Counted from the first letter of the stretch, positions 1-5,793 are shown. The stretch: DNA of 5,943 nt from Ferrimonas sp044433165 (GCA_044433165.1 JAWXTX010000140.1:1-5943); one strand, 5' to 3'. Program-made: numbers and translations. The notes: a model not told the origin generated them from the letters alone.

Positions 1-605
1 GGGAATTGATATTGCGTTAAAAGCACCCCCCCCAAAGGCCCCTGCAAACGCGTTAAACAGGCACTCAATTCCGCCTTATCGCTAAACAGATGGGGCTGCT
101 GATCCACCTGTACTAATACTGGTAAACGGCCGATGTTATGAACCTGACACGCCAATTTTAAAGTATCTGCATTTAAATTCAGCAAATGGCCTCGGCTGTG
201 TTCGCACGCTAAGATAGCCAAGGCCGTGCTCACTAAAGTCCAGTTGCTGTTTTGCAGTTGTTCAAACTGCTCCCCAACCCAAGGTTGTTCTGCGTAAAAC
301 AATTGATTATCAGCCGCCTCAATGGCCGCTTCTAACGCGTGTTCCAAGCCTAATTGCATCAACGCCGACAGCACAGTACACGCCTTGTTGACGCGCTCTG
401 CATTCATCTGATTTGCCCGCTTGATCATACCGGCACTTAATCCTGGATCTTTACTGATTTCATTTGCCAATTGTGGCAGAGTGCACGTCGACTGCTGAGC
501 CAACTCAAGTACCGCCATCGCCACTTGCGGCAAACTCGGTAACATCACTTGGTCGTGGTTAATTTTATCGATCAGTTGCACCAACAAAGCACGTTCATTA
601 GCCAT
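1..605 (-). CDS. HDOD-domain protein, 5' part (3' end beyond window)
   Basis: The reading frame opens with ATG at 605 and stays open to the left edge, giving 201 complete codons of an unfinished gene. An AGGGA Shine-Dalgarno-like sequence (615-619) lies 9 bases before the start. Residues 22-65 have the HDOD pattern: LPSLPQVA at 22-29, a leucine-rich helix, then SKDPGLSAGMIKRAN at 51-65, where the family has DPxLSxxLLRxAN. A hydrophobic helix follows with LGLEHAL at 85-91. Residues 153-164 correspond to the HD-type motif but read CQVHNIGRLPVL, so the usual His-Asp pair is His156-Asn157 and phosphohydrolase activity is doubtful. LGGVLLTQY at 191-199 matches the downstream family helix, which supports the frame across the eight-base G run. 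HDOD proteins are usually non-catalytic signalling or regulatory factors; the target here is unknown. The gene is divergent from trhP. The domain assignment is firm, the function is not. Confidence 0.85.
   Translation of the reverse strand, partial: MANERALLVQLIDKINHDQVMLPSLPQVAMAVLELAQQSTCTLPQLANEISKDPGLSAGMIKRANQMNAERVNKACTVLSALMQLGLEHALEAAIEAADNQLFYAEQPWVGEQFEQLQNSNWTLVSTALAILACEHSRGHLLNLNADTLKLACQVHNIGRLPVLVQVDQQPHLFSDKAELSACLTRLQGPLGGVLLTQYQF
26..33. repeat. C8/G8 homopolymer inside the HDOD gene
   Basis: Eight consecutive C on the + strand (eight G in the coding sense of the HDOD gene) lie at codons 191-194. The frame that runs through it continues into family-like sequence (LGGVLLTQY), so eight is the in-frame count. 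Such runs are prone to slippage and to sequencing error, but there is no direct sign of phase variation here. Confidence 0.5.
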
Positions 606-674
606 GATCAAACATCCCTGTCTGTATAAATGACCCACTCACCCCGAATGACACTGCAATCGCCATTGGCTACA

Positions 675-704
675 TTTGCATCAAAGCGTGCTGACCGCTA
701 GAAT
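675..704 (+). promoter_or_regulatory. Candidate sigma-70 promoter of trhP
   Basis: A -35-like TTTGCA (675-680, 4 of 6 to consensus) and a -10-like TAGAAT (699-704, 5 of 6) are separated by 18 bases. Transcription would start near 711, leaving a leader of about 25 bases before the trhP ATG at 736. The position also argues against the upstream in-frame ATG codons at 676 and 703 as starts. This is pattern matching only. It lies in the 130-base region divergent from the HDOD gene, whose own promoter I could not identify convincingly. Confidence 0.45.
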
Positions 705-735
705 GCCGCCCGCATTGCAAGCCCCGAGGAAATCC

Positions 736-2085
736 ATGTTTAAACCCGAGCTACTCTCACCCGCTGGTACTTTAAAGAATATGCGTTACGCATTTGCGTA
801 TGGCGCAGACGCCGTTTATGCCGGCCAACCTCGCTATAGCCTACGAGTGAGAAACAACGACTTTAATCTAGACAATCTCGCCACTGGTATTGAAGAGGCA
901 CATGCCCAGAACAAGAAGTTGTATGTAGTTTCTAACATTTCCCCCCATAACGCCAAGCTCAAAACGTTCATCCGCGATCTTGAGCCTGTGATTGAAATGA
1001 AGCCAGATGCGCTGATCATGTCTGATCCTGGTTTAATCATGATGGTGCAAGACAAATGGCCAGAACAAGCACTGCATTTATCTGTGCAAGCCAACGCAAT
1101 TAACTGGGCAACCGTTGAATTCTGGCGTCGTCAAGGCATTGAGCGCACCATCCTATCGCGGGAGTTATCGCTTGATGAGATAGAACAGATCCGCCAAGCC
1201 TGCCCAGAGATGGAGCTGGAAGTCTTTGTACATGGTGCCTTATGTATGGCCTATTCTGGTCGTTGCTTACTCTCTGGCTACATCAATAAGCGGGACCCAA
1301 ATCAGGGTACCTGTACTAACGCTTGCCGCTGGAAATACGATGTGCATCCGGCCAAAGAAAATGCCGCCGGAGACATTATGGCATTGCAACCCATAGAGCC
1401 AACATTGGGCGTCGGCCAGCCAAGTAATGAGGTGGTGCTGCTGCAAGAAGCCAATCGCCCAGGTGAATACATGCCTGCGTATGAAGATGAGCACGGCACC
1501 TACATCATGAATTCCAAAGATCTCCGTGCGATCCAACACGTAGAGCGATTAACGCAAATGGGCGTTCATTCCTTAAAAATTGAAGGCCGTACTAAGAGCT
1601 TTTACTACGTTGCTCGCACCGCTCAGCTTTATCGCAAAGCCATTGATGATGCCGTTGCCGGCCACCCTTTTGACGCCAACTTGATGAACGGCTTGGAATC
1701 ATTGGCGCACCGTGGTTATACCGAAGGTTTTTTACGACGCCATACTCACGATACCTACCAAAATTACGATTACGGTTATTCCATTAGCGACAAACAGCAA
1801 TTTGTTGGGGAATTTACCGGCGAGCGTAATGCTCAAGGGCTCGCTGAAGTCTTAGTGAAAAACCGCTTTGAAAGTGGCAATAGCGTGGAATTAATGACGC
1901 CTCAAGGTAACCTCAATCTCACCTTAGGCCATATTGAAAACCGCAAAGGCCAAGGTATCGACGTAGCGCCGGGGAATGGACACACGGTTTATCTGCCAAT
2001 CCCAGAAGAGGTTGATTTAAGCCATGGGATATTAATGCGTAATTTTGATGATGGGCAGACCACCCGTAATCCCATTCGCGCCTGA
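736..2085 (+). CDS. trhP: TrhP (YegQ), U32-family prephenate-dependent tRNA U34 hydroxylase
   Basis: This 449-residue protein matches E. coli YegQ/TrhP closely along its length (453 residues there). TrhP makes 5-hydroxyuridine at position 34 of tRNAs decoding four-codon boxes, the precursor of cmo5U/mo5U; from the family, this is oxygen-independent and depends on prephenate. The start at 736 is chosen because AGGA (727-730) precedes it by 5 bases and family homology begins at MFKPELLSPAG. The in-frame extension back to 676 has no family resemblance and would begin inside the likely promoter. An N-terminal TIM-barrel-like U32 domain is followed by a C-terminal U32 domain at about 350-449. The U32 signature spans 162-180 (ExFxxGALCx4GxCxLS). 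Cys170, Cys177, Cys193 and Cys197 are likely [4Fe-4S] ligands. HGTYIMNSKDL and KIEGRTKS are conserved family segments. It is followed by a hairpin and then by the ferredoxin gene. Confidence 0.95.
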   Translation: MFKPELLSPAGTLKNMRYAFAYGADAVYAGQPRYSLRVRNNDFNLDNLATGIEEAHAQNKKLYVVSNISPHNAKLKTFIRDLEPVIEMKPDALIMSDPGLIMMVQDKWPEQALHLSVQANAINWATVEFWRRQGIERTILSRELSLDEIEQIRQACPEMELEVFVHGALCMAYSGRCLLSGYINKRDPNQGTCTNACRWKYDVHPAKENAAGDIMALQPIEPTLGVGQPSNEVVLLQEANRPGEYMPAYEDEHGTYIMNSKDLRAIQHVERLTQMGVHSLKIEGRTKSFYYVARTAQLYRKAIDDAVAGHPFDANLMNGLESLAHRGYTEGFLRRHTHDTYQNYDYGYSISDKQQFVGEFTGERNAQGLAEVLVKNRFESGNSVELMTPQGNLNLTLGHIENRKGQGIDVAPGNGHTVYLPIPEEVDLSHGILMRNFDDGQTTRNPIRA

Positions 2086-2095
2086 TCATCCCTTG

Positions 2096-2129
2096 ATGGC
2101 TCACGTATACTAAGGCAAGCGTGAGCCAT
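2096..2129 (+). terminator. Hairpin downstream of trhP, possible terminator
   Basis: ATGGCTCACG (2096-2105) pairs perfectly with CGTGAGCCAT (2120-2129), a 10-bp stem with a 14-base loop, beginning 10 bases after the trhP stop. No U-tract follows, so it may be a weak or factor-assisted terminator, or an mRNA 3'-end stabiliser. Loop bases AGGCAA (2113-2118) can instead pair with TTGCCT (2129-2134), forming a shorter competing hairpin. Confidence 0.5.
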
Positions 2130-2158
2130 TGCCTGCACCTACCACCATCGCCTAAAAT
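2129..2158 (+). promoter_or_regulatory. Candidate promoter of the ferredoxin gene
   Basis: A -35-like TTGCCT (2129-2134, 4 of 6) and a -10-like TAAAAT (2153-2158, 5 of 6) are separated by 18 bases. Initiation would fall near 2165, about 63 bases before the ferredoxin ATG. The -35 element overlaps the end of the preceding hairpin. Confidence is low because only consensus similarity supports it, and read-through from trhP is equally possible. Confidence 0.3.
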
Positions 2159-2227
2159 TCCTTTATTGTCGCCCTAATCGGCAAACCGCTTGGCGTATCC
2201 CCAGCTTTAACAGCCAACAGAGAGATC

Positions 2228-2479
2228 ATGGCCCTTTATATATTAGACACTTGCATTAACTGCGATATGTGCGAGCCCGAATGCCCCAATCAAGCGATTA
2301 GCATGGGCGACGAGATCTATGAAATTGATGCCACCCTTTGTACAGAGTGTGTCGGCCACTATGACAAACCAACGTGCGTTAGCGTTTGTCCAATTGACTG
2401 TATCGATCCCGATCCTAACCATGCTGAAGATCAAGATACTTTATTAGCAAAATACCTGATCATCACAGGCCAAGCCTGA
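2228..2479 (+). CDS. yfhL: YfhL-type 2[4Fe-4S] ferredoxin
   Basis: This 83-residue protein resembles E. coli YfhL and the Allochromatium-type dicluster ferredoxins. The first cluster motif is Cys9-x2-Cys12-x2-Cys15-x3-Cys19-Pro. The second is Cys38-x2-Cys41, an eight-residue insert (VGHYDKPT), then Cys50-x3-Cys54-Pro; Cys58 is an extra cysteine. Such ferredoxins carry two low-potential [4Fe-4S] clusters and transfer electrons in the cytoplasm. As I recall, E. coli YfhL has been linked to RlhA-dependent hydroxylation of 23S rRNA C2501, and RlhA is another U32 protein. Its place between trhP and ubiTUV therefore suggests a role in supplying U32 hydroxylases, which is inference. A weak AGAGAG purine stretch (2220-2225) precedes the start. 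It is convergent with ubiT across a hairpin. The fold is certain; the redox partner is not. Confidence 0.93.
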   Translation: MALYILDTCINCDMCEPECPNQAISMGDEIYEIDATLCTECVGHYDKPTCVSVCPIDCIDPDPNHAEDQDTLLAKYLIITGQA

Positions 2480-2494
2480 TAACTCCCTCAAACG

Positions 2495-2530
2495 CGGCAA
2501 CGCCATTATGCCTTTTATATGGTATTGCCG
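2495..2530. terminator. Hairpin between convergent ferredoxin gene and ubiT
   Basis: CGGCAACGCCAT (2495-2506) pairs with ATGGTATTGCCG (2519-2530) over 12 positions with one mismatch and one G-U pair, leaving a 12-base loop. It sits between the stop codons of two convergent genes, the usual place for a bidirectional terminator. Neither side has a good U-tract, so efficiency is uncertain. If ubiT is really longer (see the frameshift finding), this hairpin would be inside its coding region. Confidence 0.4.
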
Positions 2531-2541
2531 TTCTATGGCCA

Positions 2542-3051
2542 TCAGCCCCATCGCTGCGGCATTAAAATAGGCCGTAATTTCTGCCCATGGGGTACCGGCA
2601 TGCGTCCAAGTAACCCTTTAATTTCTAGGGCTAATGCCGTGTCCCCTGTCATCGTTAATTGCCGTTGAAAAAATAGCGCATCACCATCGGCCAATCCCAA
2701 CGCCATCTGCAACATGGCTTGAGCTGTCCCCCCAAATTCGGCATCACTATGCCCATTATCCCAATCACAATAAAAGTGTCGCTGTTGTAAGCCGATGGCC
2801 AGTCCGAATGGACAGCCACGGATTTTAAGCGCAAATTGGCGGCCTTCTAAAAAATCCAACTCTCCGGTGTCGATGGCAGCCTGAAAATGGCGCTGCAAAA
2901 AAGGCAATATTGCCAAGCGCACTGGGGCAATAGGAGGCTTGATGAGCGGCACAACAAAAGCCTTTGATGGCACGTGAGAAAAAGGCATGAACGGTGGCAA
3001 AGCTAACCTCGATACCAATAAAAATATCATTGTAATCAACAACAACCTCAT
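2542..3051 (-). CDS. ubiT: UbiT (YhbT), SCP2-domain lipid carrier for anaerobic ubiquinone synthesis
   Basis: The 169-residue product (E. coli UbiT has 174) carries an SCP2 sterol-carrier-type domain over about residues 64-145. Landmarks shared with UbiT are ELDFLEGR (64-71), LFFQRQL (126-132) and GDTALALEIK (136-145). UbiT binds ubiquinone intermediates and works with UbiU-UbiV in the O2-independent pathway. The gene is divergent from ubiUV, as in E. coli. Two oddities exist. First, the longest reading begins with a hydrophobic stretch (residues 1-21) not expected in UbiT; ATG at 2988 (Met22) would remove it, but neither start has a clear Shine-Dalgarno sequence. Second, the C-terminus after Pro154 (HGQKLRPILMPQRWG) does not look like the family, while a shifted frame does. 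The identity is firm; both ends are uncertain. Confidence 0.87.
   Translation of the reverse strand: MRLLLITMIFLLVSRLALPPFMPFSHVPSKAFVVPLIKPPIAPVRLAILPFLQRHFQAAIDTGELDFLEGRQFALKIRGCPFGLAIGLQQRHFYCDWDNGHSDAEFGGTAQAMLQMALGLADGDALFFQRQLTMTGDTALALEIKGLLGRMPVPHGQKLRPILMPQRWG
3026..3039. promoter_or_regulatory. FNR-like box near the ubiT/ubiU divergent region
   Basis: ATCATTGTAATCAA matches the FNR palindrome TTGAT-N4-ATCAA at 8 of 10 positions, with one half-site perfect. FNR activates ubiUV in E. coli under anaerobiosis, so a box here makes biological sense. In the longest ubiT reading it lies within codons 5-9; with the shorter start at 2988 it would be intergenic. No well-placed -10 element was found for either gene, so this is a weak call. 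Confidence 0.25.
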
Positions 3052-3132
3052 GAGATCTGCGCTAGCTCAAACTATCCAATAGCCAGAGTTGTTAGAGTCT
3101 TAAATTCCCTTGCCATTCCCAGGTCAATCGCC

Positions 3133-4128
3133 ATGGAACTGCTTGCTCCTGTAGGTCATTTAGCGGGTGTCGCAGCGACGTTAGCTGCTGGCGCGGATGC
3201 CATCTACGTTGGTCTGAAAGACGACACCAATGCCCGCCGTTTTGCGGGCATTAATTTCAATCGACGTGAACTTGAACAGGCCACCGCCCTTTGCCAAGCG
3301 CAGACAAAAAAAATTTACGTAGCCATTAATACCTACCCAAGTCCCGGACAAGAATCACGCTGGCATCAGGCCATTGATTGTGCCGCCGACGTGGGCGTAA
3401 CCGCGGTGATTATGGCAGATCCGGGGTTATTGGCTTACGCCCAGCAGCGTCACCCCACGCTTGAGCGTCATCTGTCAGTACAAGCCTGTGCCGCCAGCTT
3501 GCCCAGTCTGTCGCTCTATCATCAGTACTTTGGGATCTCCCGAGCCGTTCTGCCACGCGTATTAAGTCTAAGCCAAATACGTACTATCGCCGCCCAATCA
3601 CCGGTTGAGCTTGAAGTCTTCGCCAGTGGCAGTTTGTGCGTTATGGCGGAAGGACGCTGCCAGTTATCCACTTGGTTTAGTGGCCAAAGCCCAAACAGTG
3701 GTGGCGCTTGTTCACCGGCAGAGCGCGTTCGTTGGCAAGAGGGTGAAGCCGGTCGAGAGGCCTATTTAGGAGACTATTTACTCGACCGAGTACCAAACGG
3801 CCAAGCTGGAGGCTACCCAACCGTTTGTAAAGGCCAGTACCAAGTTGCAGGGCAAGCCCAGCATGCCATTTGTTCGCCTTGTGGATTATCAACCTTACCG
3901 CTTCTCCCTCAACTAGCACAGGCTGGGATCCGCGCCTTAAAACTTGAAGGGCGCCAACGCAGCCCCGCTTACAGCCAGCAGATCACCCGTATTTGGCGAG
4001 AAGCGTTAAATCGTTACCAACAACAGCCCCAACAATATCAACTGCAGCCACACTGGCAACAGCAATTGCAGCAGCAAGCCGAAGGCCAGCGCTTAACCAT
4101 CGGACCTTATATGGAGGGCTGGCAATGA
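3133..4128 (+). CDS. ubiU: UbiU (YhbU), U32-family subunit of O2-independent ubiquinone hydroxylase
   Basis: The product is 331 residues, the same length as E. coli UbiU. UbiU and UbiV form a heterodimer, each with a [4Fe-4S] cluster, that hydroxylates the ubiquinone ring without O2. Family landmarks are MELLAPVGHLAG at the N-terminus, GLKDDTNARRFAGINF at 27-42, the U32 signature at 161-179 (ExFxxGSLCx4GxCxLS), SPNSGGACSPAE at 186-197 and KLEGRQRSPAY near 275. The expected cluster ligands Cys169, Cys176, Cys193 and Cys232 are all present. The start at 3133 has an AGGT element (3121-3124) about 8 bases upstream and gives the exact family N-terminus. Residues 296-315 are unusually glutamine-rich (13 of 20). 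The gene ends in an ATGA overlap with ubiV and is divergent from ubiT across 81 bases in which I found no convincing sigma-70 promoter. Confidence 0.95.
   Translation: MELLAPVGHLAGVAATLAAGADAIYVGLKDDTNARRFAGINFNRRELEQATALCQAQTKKIYVAINTYPSPGQESRWHQAIDCAADVGVTAVIMADPGLLAYAQQRHPTLERHLSVQACAASLPSLSLYHQYFGISRAVLPRVLSLSQIRTIAAQSPVELEVFASGSLCVMAEGRCQLSTWFSGQSPNSGGACSPAERVRWQEGEAGREAYLGDYLLDRVPNGQAGGYPTVCKGQYQVAGQAQHAICSPCGLSTLPLLPQLAQAGIRALKLEGRQRSPAYSQQITRIWREALNRYQQQPQQYQLQPHWQQQLQQQAEGQRLTIGPYMEGWQ
4113..4117 (+). promoter_or_regulatory. Strong ribosome binding site of ubiV inside ubiU
   Basis: GGAGG lies within the last codons of ubiU, 7 bases before the ATG at 4125. It fixes the ubiV start there rather than at the upstream in-frame ATG at 3993. 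Together with the ATGA stop/start overlap, it indicates coupled translation of the two heterodimer subunits. Confidence 0.8.
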
Positions 4129-5009
4129 AACTGGCACTAGCACTGAACCAATGGCCCTTAACACGCGCAGCCCAGCAAGCACAGTTACGCCAAATTACCG
4201 ACTTACCGGTACAGCGGATCTATTTAGGGGAAACCGTCTGCAGCCAGCGGGATCGGCTGGGTCTCAGTACCTTACTCGAGCTGCAACAGCAATGCTTGCA
4301 CGCAGGCCAACAGCTTATTTTGTCGAGCTTAAACTTAATCGCCAGTGCCCGAGACTTGGCTTTAACTGAGCAACTGATGCGCGCCCCTAATGTGATTATT
4401 GAAGCCAATGATATGGCCGCCGTCGCCCTTGCCCATGAACATCGGCACCCATTTATTGCTGGTAGTGGGCTTAATATCTATAATCTTGCTAGCCTACAAT
4501 GGCTCTTGTCTTTAGGTATGATTGGCTACCAGCCGCCACTGGAGATCACCCAACACGCATTAACAACGCTACTCCAGCAGTGTCAACAGGTGGGTAATCG
4601 CCATCATTTTGAATTAGAAATGCTGGGTTGGGGCTACCCAGCATTAGCGGTATCGGCCCGTTGCAGCAGTGCTCGCATCCACGGTCGCAATCGGCAACAA
4701 TGCCGCAAAGTTTGCCAGCAACAAGGGGCTGAATTAGCACAAAGCCTAAGTGGTCAAGCCATGATGCGCTTGAATGGCACTCAGATCCATGGTGCGGAAC
4801 CTTGGGATCTGCTCGATCATCTCGACGAGTTAGCCAAACTCGGCGTAGATTGGCTGCGTATTGTGCCAGCACAAGGACAATCACTTGAATGGCTGACCGA
4901 ACTAGCAACGGCCATCCGCCAAGGTGCGGCTCATTTTAGCGCCCCTATCTGCGGACGTGCTCGGCTATGGCAACGCCAACACTTAGGCGATGCGCTCTGT
5001 GCGGATTAA
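4125..5009 (+). CDS. ubiV: UbiV (YhbV), partner of UbiU in O2-independent ubiquinone hydroxylation
   Basis: The 294-residue product (E. coli UbiV has about 292) aligns with UbiV from its first residues, MKLALALNQWP. IYLGETVCSQR (32-42) carries Cys39, and Cys180 (SARC), Cys193 and Cys197 complete the four cysteines expected to bind the [4Fe-4S] cluster. Other family-like segments are IIEANDMAAV (91-100), PFIAGSGLNIYN (109-120) and FELEMLGWG (162-170). The start at 4125 is set by GGAGG and the ATGA overlap with ubiU; the longer frame back to 3993 is just the frame open inside ubiU. Near the C-terminus, E. coli UbiV has a CNGYW segment, while this protein reads ICGRARLWQRQ, a divergent end. The stop codon overlaps the stop of the convergent DUF998 gene by 4 bases, with no intervening terminator. 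Confidence 0.94.
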   Translation: MKLALALNQWPLTRAAQQAQLRQITDLPVQRIYLGETVCSQRDRLGLSTLLELQQQCLHAGQQLILSSLNLIASARDLALTEQLMRAPNVIIEANDMAAVALAHEHRHPFIAGSGLNIYNLASLQWLLSLGMIGYQPPLEITQHALTTLLQQCQQVGNRHHFELEMLGWGYPALAVSARCSSARIHGRNRQQCRKVCQQQGAELAQSLSGQAMMRLNGTQIHGAEPWDLLDHLDELAKLGVDWLRIVPAQGQSLEWLTELATAIRQGAAHFSAPICGRARLWQRQHLGDALCAD

Positions 5010-5743
5010 TCCGCGCCATTGCCCAGCCATGGGCTATTAAATTGGCGATGGTATTCTTGCAAGGCAAAATAGAGCCAGATCCCAACACTTGCGAGCAATA
5101 ACCAACTTTCAATAGCAGGCCACCAAAAATCAGGGCGATTGTCGCCAAACAGTCCATAGGCGTAGCGATCCATCAGCATTAATTGGCGTTCTGGTGAGGT
5201 AAAGGCGCTAAGGCCTAAACCGCCAGCAATGACGGCCGGCACAATGCCAAAGCGGGACGGTGGATGACGCCATAGCGCCACACAGTAAAGCACTGCACAA
5301 ACCATCGTCATCACATAAAAAATGCTCATTGCTTGGCCATGCAGTTCAGATAAATTAATGGGGAACAGGCCAATGGTGGCGAGCGAGACGGCTAAGACGA
5401 TATTTGACAGATACATCACCACTTGCACTCGATGATGGCGAGCTAACCATAAGCGACAACTAAAGGCAGCAATTAAACTTAATCCACCAAAAAATAGGCC
5501 GCCATTGACGAATATGGCCAGCGGCGACAACTCATAACGTCCCAATTCCGAAAGCGTATGGTTAAAAAAACTAAAACCGCTCGAGGTATCACCACAATAC
5601 AGCAGTGAGGAAACCAATGAGGGCAGCACCAATAACAGCAGCCCAAGCAAGCCGATGCGGTTAGAAAAACGCAATAATATTGGGGAATGGGGATCAGAAA
5701 TGAGCATAACGTGGGCACCGCAAAATGACGCAGTGGCCATCAT
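5006..5743 (-). CDS. DUF998-type six-helix membrane protein
   Basis: The 245-residue product is an integral membrane protein of unknown function. Hydrophobic helices lie at about 30-50, 72-95, 108-126, 137-157, 163-180 and 207-227. The segment FFNHTLSELGRY (59-70), just before the second helix, resembles the NxxxSELG motif typical of DUF998 proteins. The start is uncertain. ATG at 5743 (followed directly by another at 5740) has only a distant GGAT, and ATG at 5707 (Met13, MLISDPHSP) would also keep all helices; neither has a clear Shine-Dalgarno sequence. The gene lies downstream of proA in the same direction, after a hairpin, and may be read through from it. Its stop overlaps the ubiV stop. 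I infer no function; a link to quinone metabolism is not supported by anything except position. Confidence 0.75.
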   Translation of the reverse strand: MMATASFCGAHVMLISDPHSPILLRFSNRIGLLGLLLLVLPSLVSSLLYCGDTSSGFSFFNHTLSELGRYELSPLAIFVNGGLFFGGLSLIAAFSCRLWLARHHRVQVVMYLSNIVLAVSLATIGLFPINLSELHGQAMSIFYVMTMVCAVLYCVALWRHPPSRFGIVPAVIAGGLGLSAFTSPERQLMLMDRYAYGLFGDNRPDFWWPAIESWLLLASVGIWLYFALQEYHRQFNSPWLGNGAD

Positions 5744-5768
5744 ACTGAGCCAATATCCAAAAGCACAG

Positions 5769-5793
5769 CAACGGCGGCCAGAAGCCGCCGTTG
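5769..5793 (-). terminator. Strong GC-rich hairpin downstream of proA
   Basis: CAACGGCGGC (5769-5778) pairs perfectly with GCCGCCGTTG (5784-5793), a 10-bp stem with a 5-base loop (TTCTG on the minus strand). Read in the proA direction it is followed by CTGTGCTTTTGG, a short T run, fitting an intrinsic terminator of modest strength. It lies 53 bases past the proA stop and 25 bases before the longest start of the DUF998 gene. Confidence 0.75.

Noticed and set aside
676..735. Upstream in-frame start of trhP at 676
   Set aside because: The 20 extra residues have no family resemblance, there is no Shine-Dalgarno sequence, and the start would lie within the predicted -35 element; 736 has a good ribosome binding site and the family N-terminus.
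1267..1539. Minus-strand open frames within trhP
   Set aside because: They fall opposite strongly conserved TrhP codons and encode no recognisable protein.
2096..2134. H-type pseudoknot from the two overlapping inverted repeats
   Set aside because: The two 3' arms are adjacent, with no linker to cross the 10-bp first stem, so both stems cannot form together.
2634..2828. 64-codon + strand frame opposite ubiT
   Set aside because: UbiT on the minus strand has clear SCP2 motifs over the same bases.
3993..4124. Longer ubiV reading starting at 3993
   Set aside because: The extra 44 residues lie entirely within ubiU in another frame; UbiV homology and GGAGG point to 4125.
736..4128. U32 proteins as genuine peptidases or collagenases
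   Set aside because: The U32 peptidase label is historical; the cysteine patterns and close similarity to TrhP and UbiU support Fe-S hydroxylases.
4546..4908. 120-codon open frame on the minus strand opposite ubiV
   Set aside because: It is a shadow of a well-supported gene, with no recognisable domain and no ribosome binding site.
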